Shown here: positions 48,428 to 61,400 of the stretch, piece after piece
Position numbering within the stretch: the stretch's first letter is position 1
How the letters are laid out: every line of letters begins with the position of its first letter
Source of the DNA: Hermatobates lingyangjiaoensis
Lineage: Eukaryota > Arthropoda > Insecta > Hemiptera > Hermatobatidae
DNA length: 64,000 nt
NCBI GenBank assembly: GCA_026182355.1
Contig: JAPFBL010000233.1
Span: 744,001-808,000, forward strand
Direction: 5' to 3'
Notes under the pieces: model-generated
The model's input: the letters and a program-made list of their open reading frames with translations, nothing else
What the model was told of the DNA's origin: nothing
The model's database searches: none
Translations under genes and position numbers: made by a program

Positions 48428-48466
48428 ACATCAACGTTTCACTATTTACGACATCTTCAGACCTAA
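48428..48466 (-). ncRNA. Hammerhead-like motif, ACGT stem III
   Basis: Minus strand: CTGAAGA (48460-48454), a poorly pairing 13-base segment, GAAA (48440-48437) and CGTTG, giving a self-complementary ACGT followed by T. Stem I pairing is weak. The order matches the motif used by Penelope-type elements; decayed. Confidence 0.4.
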
Positions 48467-48905
48467 GAAAAGTTACAATTGTTAATTTGAACAACTATTA
48501 GATAACAACGAATTTTAAAATTAATTATCTTTGTTTCAAGTTAACATGCTATGATTTTTCTATATACTTTAAAGGTTGGTTTTTTAAAAATGATTTGATT
48601 GGTAATTTTAATTTGTTTTGAAGATATTTCAAGACACGTTTTTATGGGCAGTTATTCAAATTACTTGTACTGTTGTTTCCTGAAGAGTTTATTTTTCGAA
48701 ATGTACCTGTGAACAAAAATATTTATTAATTCATGACAGATATATTTATACATATGTTTAAAAAACTCTAATAAACGTGAAATATAATCAAATGTATTAT
48801 TGATTGATTCTGAGATGAATTATTTACTTCAATTGTTGCGAGGACTGGTACAAGTTTCATGAAATGGTTGTGGAGTTTTCGTTGCAACTCACTTCTTTAT
48901 GTCTG

Positions 48906-49020
48906 TACGTGATGACTGCGCGGCCGAAATATATAGTAGAAATCTTCTGTGATCTCTTTTATGTGTGTTATTTCTGTGAATCTAGTTTATTATAGTTCGT
49001 TGAATCGTTTCATTTAATTC
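48906..49020 (+). repeat. Hammerhead-family repeat related to the window's right end
   Basis: GTGATGA (48909-48915), CTGCGCGGCC, GAAA (48926-48929) and ATATAT form a hammerhead-like order. The following ~80 bp (GATCTCTTTTATGTGTGTTA, then GAATCGTTTCATTTAATTC) is related, in inverted orientation, to 63725-63840 and to 3830-3890. This links three repeat copies as one family. Confidence 0.5.
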
Positions 49021-49433
49021 GATATATAAATAATTACCCTATCCTCCCCTTAGGCTTTACATTTCTTCTTAGAGGAGAGGATTGGTCACTGGGTTCTATT
49101 TGCCTTTGGCAAACCTTAATAAAATTAATAAAACATCGACGTTTTTTTAATTTTCTAGATTTTGGGTTAGTTTTGATTTTTAATTAGTCCAATTGTACAA
49201 CAGTTTTCATTGCTAAATCATATATGTACTACTAATTATTGAATTCTAATAATTGAACCTAATTCTAACCTAATTGAACTTTAATAATGGAAATGTGTAA
49301 CAAATTCCAGCAAAACTATTTCTTGAGAAGTTCGTACATTGATTTGCATATTGTAGCTATCCTGCAATACTAAAACATTAATAAAATATTTTAAATTTAC
49401 TTTTGCTTATCAATTTATACTGTCTCTCACCTT

Positions 49434-52400
49434 TCATCTAGCTAGAGGTTGTTTTTCTAATGGGAACTGAGCAGGGTTAATGTAGTTCTGGTTGGTATCA
49501 AGATGCTTTTTCCCTTCTTGCTCCTGAAATTAAATTATGAATTAATATATACTTTGTGCAGGACACTCTTTTCCATTATTTTAAAAAAGGATTTTGAACA
49601 AATTGTATTCAGGAAAAGTTAGTTTTACTATCAGCTCTGAGCTAAACATTATAGATAATTAAAGTGCTCAAAACTTAGATTTGAAAAAGGTATAATTGAG
49701 ATTGTTCGTATTTTTATTGTAAAAAATCATGAGCTGAAAAAGTAACCATGTGAAACTCCTTGAGCTAAATTTGAAATTGCAAGTACTTCCATGTTCAGAA
49801 TAACTCACACTTCTGAAAATATTTAGTTTTTCTTATTCTGTTTTTTTTTTCGGTTCTTTTTCTTCTGAAAATATTTAGTTTTTCTTATTCTGTTTTTTTT
49901 TCTGTTCCATATTTCTTTTTATTTAGCCTTGACCGAAGAAGCTCAGGATACATTTGGGTTTTAACGAATGTGGTTTCTTTTTTTTATTTATCAGTGGTTG
50001 GAGTAATGTTCAGAGTGAAGGTCGCATCCAACATTAGGACAATGAAAATTTGAGTCTTTAAAAATTGAATCATCGCCCTATATTTAAAGCATTTTTAAAA
50101 ATAGGGTTATGGGCTTTACGACTACGGTATCCAAACATGGGAGAGTTGTTTAGGGGTACAACAATAAAAAAAAATAGATAATAGCAGAAACTAGGCTCAT
50201 AATAAAGAAAGATACAAAATTTGCAGAAAATTAAAGAAATAACAAATAATTGAACTTTCAAATGATGCTTGCCTTGTTAATTTCAGTGAGATTTCAAGAA
50301 AGAATGTGAACAGATTTTTATCAAAGTGCTGAAATCTCAGTTGCCATTTAAATTTACAGTATTGTCGTAAAGGGCGTTTCCTGTCTACTTGTTTACAAAA
50401 ATGAATCTCATAATAAATTAAAAGTAGTGCCATATTTTAAAACTATATATTACATCGGTTGAAACTGATTAAAAAAAAGTCATATCTTCTTCACTTCAAA
50501 AGAAGAAATTGAAATTAGAAGCAGAAGTTGATTTGAAATATTTATCAAATATGTTTTAAAAGTTATATTATCAAGAAAATTCATGACATTTCCATATTTT
50601 TAATTGTCATTATAAATATATTTTCATATTTATGGTTCTACATAATTGGAGTTTCTCATTATAATCACTATTTTTCTTTCTTGAGGTTTACTCCAGTATC
50701 AAACAATTCTTTATCATTATAGAATTAATTACAATATCATAAAAAAAAATTTACATTTTTTTATGTGGATATACATTATTACTTTAGTATTTTTCATTCG
50801 CTAAAAAATTTCCATATAAATAATGTAACTTACTTTATCATGTTGCTGTAATTAATTCTGTTTTGATGTATGAAGATGACTAGATACCATATATATATGA
50901 AACGTATTTTAAAGTGTTTTTTTTAAATTGTTTGATAATAATGAAAAATAGTATAAATATATGATCGAGATAGGTAAGCTTTAAGGTATGTAAATGTTAA
51001 AACTAAAATTATAAGGAATGGAAAACTTACTTTGACCAATGAGATTCGAACAACACTTCGTCACCAACAGAATATCAGAAGAGATTGATACAAGAAATAT
51101 GTACATACTCTGTATGTACGAGTGTCAAGTTTTGTCCTATTTAACTTTTAGTTTTATAATGTTTGAACCACCATTATAGTATTTTAATTACATATTCTTA
51201 TGATATACGTATAAGTTTTCAGCAAATCTTCTCTTAAATTGCATTAAAATTCGCAGCAACTTCCTCATTGACTAGCTTCTTTCTGATCTCTTATAATTTG
51301 TACACTATCTTTGCTGTGTCAGCAGTAATTACCAAAGTAACTTGGGGAGAAAATTGCACCCAATGGTGTTTGGAGTTGTTACGAATGAACTGCATCTAAC
51401 TAAATAACTATTGTCATTAAATAATATAGTTGTTTAGTTACTTATAGTTCATTAATGTCGGCCCCAAAACCCTTGGATTACAATGAAGTCTCTGGCCAAC
51501 TTACTTTGCAAATTATTGTCAATCCAGCGAAAAGTATGCAAAACTGAAGGTAAAAATTTACGCATTTTGATATAATATCAAAATATCCTTCATTCATAAC
51601 CATATAGACTCATTTACTAAGGTTGTAATAGTGCTTTTTAAATGTAAAAATTATTAATACTATTTTTTCAAAAAATAAGTAGATAATCAGTTAACGGAAA
51701 CGGACTATAAAGGTGTACATGAGTCAGAAAAGGTTGGGGACTGCTCGTTTATGGTAACAGTAACTAGAGGTATTAGAATAAGATTAAGACTAGACAACAT
51801 AATTGTTAATACAAAAAAGCATGATTCAGTATAAGAAATTATTTATGGAAAAAGTTCCTTGACAATCATTTATTCAGTGATCACCGAAAAGAATTTTTTA
51901 TTTTATCTTAATAATTTAATGCAGGCTGTACAGAATCCAGTATATGAACGCAGTTAATCTACTCCTGGTATATCTATAAGCAAAGGTAATATTGAACCAA
52001 CAGTATTACCTGTCTAAGAAGGTATAAACCCTTCTTGGCTGCTGTGTTGTAGTTTCTACTGAGTGAGGTTTCATTTGTCTTCATTCTTGGTATGTGACCA
52101 GTGTATCCTGTTATTGGAGGGCACTCAGCAGATATGTGAGGAACTGAAAAACATAAATATAACATTATGATAAATAAATTTCAGTTTAAATAAATAAAAT
52201 TTAATCATTTTTAAAATAAAATTAATCTTTAGTCATTTGTAGTTTATTAGTGTCGATTCCAAAACCCTTGAATTACAATGAAGTCTCTGATCAACTTACT
52301 TTGTAAATTACAAGGTAATTTTTTGATATTATTTACATAATTGGTTTGCTGTCAATTCAGCAAAAAGTAATACTCAACCTGGAGGTAATCACAAAGGATG

Positions 52401-55400
52401 TAGTCAATACCGAAGCTGCTGCGCATTTGAATATGGTATACTTCCTTTCATAGCTATATCTCTATATATATAAAAATGAATGTATGTCTGTTTGTTTCAA
52501 TGAATGTATGTCCTCGATAGATTCAAAAACCATACATCCAATCACCGTGAAAATTTAGGAAATTATTAGGTATATCCCCGGGAAGGTTTATGTAAAGTTT
52601 TTTTAAAAATCAGACTTGTGGTTCAGGTAATATTCCAAGAACATTATAATAGATAAAGTTTGATGTATAACCTGTTTGTTTACATTTTGACTTTAATTGG
52701 TAATGGCAGCCGCAGGTAGGTTATTCTTTATGAAAACCAACTTAGAATATTTCCACATGCTTTGTTCAATTGGAAATAACCAGGTACTAGAAATTTTATT
52801 ATTGTTTTCAGATTGATATTAAAGACAATTATTGTAATTTTATATGGGTTTATTATTAACTTTAACAAAGCTTTAGTTATTAGCAATAGTTTACCATTAA
52901 CTTTTCTTATCTAATTGGTTTAACTTCCTTTAAGCATTATAGAAAGTTATGCATTAAATAGTAACTTATTAACTTTAAGTATGCATGATAATATTACGAA
53001 TAATAATGCATTTGAATCATTAATGAAGCATTTGAACCATTAATTCTAATCTTAAAAGAATAGTTAAAGCATTTGTTTAAGTTTAATGGATGTAAGGGTT
53101 CTTTATTTATTCCTGATTGATAATTTGTTTGTTTAAAATATTTAATTGTTAGTAATTAGTACCCGACCCTACTCCATATGGGCAAAATGATAAATTATTA
53201 TATATATTGATGATATCTAACTAGAAGACCTTTATGAATGTCTAAATCAGTAAAACTTATAACGGAATATATACGGCATAACAAATTGATGAAGAAATAT
53301 TCAAATCAAAATGTACATATATAAAACTTAATCACTGTATGTATTTGTGTGTATAATACAGTTCTTAATATAATAACTCTTCACATTACATAATGAAAAA
53401 TATATTTAGAATTTAACATTTAGAACTCCATTGACACTTTTCAATACAATGCTTCTTCATAAACAAATAATATTTCATTAAAATCTTTTAAGAGACAATT
53501 TTGTTCAATGATATAATTTTAATTAAACATTTAAAACTGTGTGAAGTCTTCAAATTGAAATTATACAATGAAATATAAGGTGATAAGGCTTAGCCTCTTC
53601 AACTAACTGGCTCCTAATTGAAACGATTTGTGGGTTTAAAATTCATATAATTTTATTTACCAGATAAGACATATCACATTTATTAATGAGCTTAGACTTC
53701 TTTCAACATTTCTTGATGTATTGTTCAGCAAAAAATAGTCTTTTTATTATTTGTTTAATCTAATCTATCAACTACCAATTGTATTAGACAATGTGTGCAA
53801 TTTATAATCAGTGTTAGATTATATCTTTTTTGCGTAATCTATAATTTTAATTCTGTATTAATTTCGTTTATCTCAAAAAAGTTATCTGTAACGGAACTAT
53901 AGAAAATTTAAATTGTTTTCGTTATATGTAATTTATTATTAGAGTTGGAATGAAATTGTTTCCCAGGCAATGATGGGTAGATTAGCTAGTAAACTATAAA
54001 ACCGAAACGAAAGCTAATACATTTTGACTTATCATAGTTTGAATAAGACTTATGACATACTTGTATTGATAACTCAGTTTCTCTTTAAATAGTATTTATT
54101 TATTCACCTAGAGCAGGAGTTCCCGACCTTTGTTCCCAATATAATTATAGTAAATTATATACTTTTATCACATTTATATAATTATATTCAAGTAAATTCA
54201 TAAAAAAAAGAATTAGGCATGAAATAAGACTATTACATTTAAATCATGAAGTCAGAATCAAACAACTATCTAAAACAACTACAAAAGTTTTATCTATGAA
54301 CATTTTATACATTTTTTTGCAAATAAATAGTAGAAAAAAACCTGCATGCAACATAAGAGAAAAGTAATTAATATTTTAAAAAAACTATTCATAATGACAA
54401 ACTAATGAAGACACTGCACCTGATGTTTCAATAGAAATGATTGAATATTCTAACAGTCATCTTGCTAAAATATTGATATGTTTTTTTAAAATTTAAACTA
54501 ATAAAATTAGCTATATTATAAAATAAAATATTATGTTTTTAAAATAAGTATTTAAAATCAATTTAAATCTTTTTAATTATTTAATTAAATTAAAGTAGAT
54601 GTGAAAACCAACTGCAGACCACATGCTCTCTAGGAGGCTTCGAGGAAATTATATTATTTGAACTACGACATTTAAGTAGCATTTAAAAAAAAAACTCGAG
54701 ATTAAGTTGAATAAACGCCAAACATGTATTTCAAATTAAATTAATAATTAAAATTAATTTAATTAAATTATTTTGAAATTCAGTATTTAAATTTTTGAAC
54801 TTGGTGTATTAGTGCTACATTAATGCTACATAAATTAGACCTGAATACCAACTTCAGACCATTTGCCTTCCAGGAGGCCACGAGTAAACTATATTATTTG
54901 AAGTACATACAATATTCATTGAATTATTTTTAAAGTTATTTACAATTGAAAGTTGTCACCATATCTAATAATTATTTAAGTTCTCATGAAATAAAATTTT
55001 ATATTACTTGGTCTAACAGTTAGAATATATTTCTTGTATTATTTTACAAAAGCAATCTGATATTTTAGAATCGGGACGATTTACTGTGACTGTTCACTCG
55101 TCGAGTATACATAACTTCGTAATTTTTGAAAAAAAAAAACAAATACAACCTTGATGTATTGAATCATCAGTCAAATGCTGCAGGTTGCAGTTCCCTTAAA
55201 CAAAAATGAAAAGATTTCCTGTAGTTAGGTCCGAGGAAAGGGATTGACCATTGAATAGTTGAAAACTCTTACTATGGTAGATAATTTGAACAAATATTTC
55301 TTCAACAGGGGAGGATGACGGTATGGGAGAAATTTATTAAATTTAAATTATTTTTTTAATTGCTCTTTTATAACTTTATTTAGATTGAGGCAACATTATA

Positions 55401-58400
55401 TTCATTAGCTGATTCTTTACTATTGGTTAAAAGCACAGATATTTGTACGTTGTTCACGCGTTTGTTTGTTTTCAATTCCCACACTTGCAGGCTTTTACTT
55501 TCATTTTTATTTTAGGAGAGACAAGTGTGACTCATTTCTTATGAGGTACCCATTTTAGTTATGAGTGAGTCAATTACTGGGTTTATTGTACACCATTATT
55601 CGAAGACTGATTTCTAGATAACCCCATTTATAAGGCACACTTTCACTCGAATTCACCTTATGAATGAACCAAGAAAGATTTATTTACAAAAATTTTCGAG
55701 TATGAAAATCTCAAACAAACTGCAAAATTTTAGATACGAGAATTGATCTGGTTTTCAGTAAATTCTACAAAAAAAAAATAAAAAATAAAGGCTGGTGATA
55801 ATTTAAATATATGTTTATATAAATTGTAAAATTTGAATTTTTTTTTAGAAAGTATTGAAAATGGAATGAAAAGTACCTTAAAATCTTTCCAAAGTTGATA
55901 TCATGCAAATATTTTAAAAATATAAAAAATAAATTTGAAAATTAATAAAAACGCGGTTAACCAGACAGAAATTTAAAAAAAAGTGTAATTTTAGCTTAGC
56001 AATGACACTTTCTTTAAATTTGGTATCCAGAAGTGTTCATACATAATATATACCAAGGAGTGCTCACATATTTTCTGCATGTGAGCTACTTACGAAATGA
56101 ACAATGATATAACCACTGTATTTATTTAGAAATATATTGGGGGTTCTTACAATTTAATATTTAATATTATTATGTAATATTTAATCGTGAAAAAACTCTC
56201 TCTTTCATAAAAATGAAATGAGCCTTGTTACGACTTAAAAAATATATTGTGACAATTCTCGAGAAATTAAATATTAGTTATTGTATTTAGAGTCAATGAC
56301 ATTTTTCAATCAAATCAAGTTCTTATTGACTTATAATATTTATTGTAAAAAATCCTTTTAAAGATTTCTAATCTATTAGACTTGAATGAATTAATAAAGA
56401 ACCTGGTATTATGTTTCACTTAAAACTGAAATATGGGTGTCAAACTACAAATGAGTCACATTTCACCTCTCATAACAACACTAAAAGTGTTGACATTAAA
56501 GCAACAATAATAATAGCCTTCCTTCTTTCGGGAAAGACTAGACCACTTTGTAACCCTTTAATATTGTGGCAGATTGCTAATTCTAGAGGCCCGGAGATCC
56601 GGGAAGAGTACAGTACCTAGTACCACCTGAGCTAACATTAGCTCGCATGCAGAAAATGTGTGTATTATGTATGAACACTGCTGAGTACAAAATATTTAAA
56701 GGAAGTGCCAAGCTGACAATTACACTTTCCTTTCAATTTACGTCAGGTTATCCACGTTTTTATTAATTTTCAAATTTGTTTCTTATATTTTTAAATTCTT
56801 TGCATGACATTTATTTGAGAAATACTTTAAGATACTTTTCATTCTATTTTAAATACTAAATATTTTCTAAAAAAAAAATATTCAAATTCTATGATTTTAC
56901 AAACATATATTTCAATTTTCACCAGGTTTTTTTTTTAATTTACTAAAACAAGGTAGATTCTTGTATCTAATATTTTGCCATTTGTTTGGGATTGTAATAC
57001 TGGACAATTTTTTCAATTAGCTAACTCCAATAAACCATGAAATATTGTTAAATTTGTTAAATGAGGGCATGAGATACTCCTGCTTATATGAACTGTTTGT
57101 GATATCCTTTTTGATTTTTATTTCCAATTCTGTTTCCAAATAGTTGGTCAATAATAAATAATGGTGTTCCATTGCCATAGATTAGTTTTTGGCAAGTAGC
57201 TAAGTATGTTTAATTTTTGTAGCACTAATGTTTCTAAATTTGAGTGTACTCGTAGCACTAATGTTTCTAAGCCGATGGGCATAAACATAATAGACTGAAG
57301 TAAACAAAAAAAAAAAGGTTTTAATAAATAATTGGAAGGAAATGTTCCAGTTGGTAAACTATTGAAGCGTCCATATTATAGTTATATTTATTTTCTATAA
57401 GCACTCATTCGGTTTTAGTTCAATGAAAGAATAGTCAACTCACTGGTTTGCTTATGTTCCCGGTCGTAGTCGAGAAGTGCCTTCTGAAGTTGGTGTGGTT
57501 GGCAAGCCTGCATTACTTTCGGAGCACTTCTCGCTCTCTTTCGAAAACTATCGTTCAACTTTCCTTCTATTTCACTCATCGCTTTCTGCCAAAAACAAAG
57601 AAAAACATATATCAATCTGAAAATAAAAGTACGAAATTAATTTTGTCAAATTTAATAGCACAACTAGTATAACAGAAACAAATTATATCGTTCTGAAAAT
57701 AAAACTATGATAATTTAATTTAAAAGTACAGTTGTTATAAAAAAAAATAGATATCGTATGTGTGGCTGAGATACATTTTTATTTTTTATAATTATATTCA
57801 ATGTATTTTCTAGTTATTTCAGTTTTATTAGATTAGCACAAATATAGTTCCATTTCTCTTGTCTTTATTAATGTTTTCCTGTCTCTTTTTATATATTTGA
57901 AAGGAATTGTGAATGTTTCTATTGTACGTGGGGCTACTGACTCCTCCCTGCTGCTAGTAACCTGTTTAATTTATTCACGTTCCTGGGATTCTCGGCCCTT
58001 ACATGATAAGCAGAATAGGTTGATGTTTTTTAATGTACAGCCCTTTCGCCACGGTACAAGAGACAACCGTCCTCTCACGAATGATACAGGACGAAACGGT
58101 TCTCGTAAAGTGCCCAAGATGGACCTCGCGGAGCTGAGCTTTCACGACCTACATCAACAAAACCTTTCAGGCTTATGCTAGTTAGTTTCCAAGAGACTGA
58201 GGGTTACTTGATGAAAGGGATCATGAAGACCTGCTTCCAGTAGCGCACTCAGTAGGATTTCGGACTGGACTACAACTCGAGTGTTTTTAAAAACTATGAT
58301 CTCCAAACCCAAAAATCCTTTTATCAACGGTCAACAAAAGAATAATTCATTGCTGATAAGCAGAAAATCGACCAGAGCAAAATAGCATTATCAATAATAA

Positions 58401-61400
58401 TTAAAACTATAATTATTTGGCCGGACTGAGCTTCAAACCCATAGGTGTTTTTCAATTTCCACCGTCCCTTCATTGATTCTTTCTTTTCTTTGCTGGTTGG
58501 TACCCATGCCTCGTCATGGATACATACTCATGGTGGCTGTGCTGACTCCTGGACTTAGCTCCATGTCACAGATGAGAATCATTTCATCCTGTGGTTCCCT
58601 GTATATTAACAAGAGGGAACTGGACCCTGACTAATACTAGTGGGTGTGGAACACATCTTGTTAAATTTATATTCAGTGAGTAATGATATAAGATAAAATT
58701 GTCAACATTAAAAATTTAAGTTTTTTTGGGGGGAAAATTAAACTTACTTGATAATAGAATTCGCGTAAGCTGTCGTCCGCCAGAGCAGCATAGGTCTTTC
58801 CATACTTGTAGTTCAATCCTGGAATATAACCTAAAAAAAAAAACAATATTTTAAAATATGTCTTTGAAATACAAATGAAAAGTTTTGAATGACCTTATTT
58901 CAAAACATTTCAATTCATTTTCTCAGAGACATTTATGTATTGTATTAAATAACTTTACATTAGTCTTTTACCTGTGATATAAGTAAGGAGTGAATATAAT
59001 CAAATAACACTGATTGGTGTTATCAGCCATAGAGACAGTTAAGTTTTATAATGATCTATTTTATATCTTGAAATGTTTGAGAACTTGACGGGTTCAAATA
59101 GAAAGACATTTCTTCTAATCATCAATATACTGCAAGAAATTGTTATAAGACTCTTGTTCAATCATGTTAACCTAATGGAGTTATAAAGGGTCTAGGTAAA
59201 TCCCCCACGGGAAATGTCACTATAGATTACTGGTTTAAGTAAGTGAGAATGAATGGATTAAGTACATATTTTAAATTTATTAAAAACGTAATATAAATAT
59301 GTCAGTATAATCATTAATAAGGAACATTACAGTTGTAAAGTCTTAGGAAAAGTAAATATTTGTAAACTGAACACACAATCCATGCTGAGTCAGAAGAAAC
59401 TATAAAAATACATTATAGGATAATTTAATGAATTAGCCAAATGAACATGGACACGCATGATAGTAATTAGTATTGAAATGAAAGATCTATGATAAATTAC
59501 GAGCAATGTTTTAATTGGCTTAACTACCCATTTGCTCATATATGGCCACTGACTTGCCCAATCAGAAGTCTTGAGAATACGAGCAAAGATGCACTCAGAA
59601 GTTGCTATTTGAGGATGATAGATTTGTTTCAAACAGTGATGGAATTTACCGCAGAGAAATTTACCTATGGTAGAATTTACCGCGGTGGGTTTTACCGGCC
59701 ACCATTATTAAGTTCTTCGTAGCACAAAAGTCATTCACGTGTGAACTCAATATCCCCATACATACATTTACAACTTCTGATGTCTGATGAGTTTATTTAT
59801 TCCAAAAATATACTTTAGATATTTTTGGTGGTGATGATTTTGTACTCTGGATGACGTATATTTCAAAGTTCAACTATTTTTAAATCTAAACTGCCAGCGC
59901 ATATGTATAGTACATAACCTAACCTACAATACAACGAATTCGAGAATATTTTACGAGTATGTCAACTGATAAGCACCTATATGCGGTAAAAGCCATTCAT
60001 TGAATTTTCTGTCTAATTTAATCAATTCATCCTCAACAAGTGGTGAAAGAGAAGTTACGAAACGAAAAGAGCTATCAAGTGGTGGCAGATTATATGTTTG
60101 TTGTTGTAAAGGACATATCTATTATTCTTGTGTGAGGAACTAACGAAATAGTAATTACAGAATATAAGACAACATTAGGAAATGAAACGCCTTGACAAGT
60201 ATAAGGATTGAGTCGCAAAAATATGGCAATGTTCTTTACCAGAAGGTTAAGAAAATGAGAACAATATTTCATAAAGTACTATCACAAAACATGACTGCTG
60301 GTAAAAAATTCTTATGGTTATTGATATTGAAAAATACGTGTAGCCCATTATCAAAATGTTTATAGTCAAAATTTAGCAATTTTGTTTGTCTAAATAAGAA
60401 GTATAAATTTATAAATTTGAGGATGAACAGAAACACAGTTACTGAGTGTACTTAAGCTTGCCACCTAAAAGAACAGCTTATGGAAAGGGAAAATGACCTT
60501 ATTTAATATAATTCTTCTTGTGGATGAGAACAGTGATGGATCTGGTACTGCTTAACTGTCAAAGTTTATCCTCAGAGTGGTCTATAACCTGGGCATTACA
60601 GGAGAACTTTAAGAATTAAAATCAAATCATGGCACAAGCACGGGAAAGAGATGTTTGAAGTGTACTCAAAAGTCTAAATGAAATTGGGCTTATATGTCCT
60701 AAACTTGTAAGACTGACAGATAGTGCATCAGAAAACTGAAAGATCTATATTACATTTCTTAAAATAATGGAAAATATCCAATAGTAGTTTTTTTTTTACT
60801 TTTATTCAATTTCAATCCATTTCAAATTTTCGTCTTCGTTCCAGGTCTTAATTTTAGCCTCCTGTGTATTCATTTTGGCATCCAACATAAAAGATTTTAT
60901 AAAGAAAGACGTCGACATTAAAAATGTTCTTTTTTTTAAACCTGTAAGTGGTTTTTTCTTAAAAGAAATCATAATTCAGGTGATACTGTAAACAATAAAC
61001 TAGCAGGTTCTATAAACTTATAATTCCTTCTCTTCAAACAGTTGTATTTGCGGAGATGGACAGAATTCTAAACAGTAAAACACTGCACCCAGAAAAGGAA
61101 TTAAAACCTTATCAGCCATTTATTATCTTTACCATATATTGACTTCTGTGATAGTAAGAAAAACACTTAGGAGATAAGTAGATGCCTTAGAAGCAGTGGA
61201 AACAATTCCATCACGACATAAAGGGGAACAGGAATGGTTCATTATTGTTGGTCACTTCATGAGAGCACAAAAACGAGGAAGAAAAAATAAATAAAAAATT
61301 TTTTTGCAATTAAAATTAGTGTAAAAACCCTTTATCTATGAAATCATGTTTAAAACTGTTCAGCAATTATAACATTGATATCTGTTGCTAGATGTCATTA

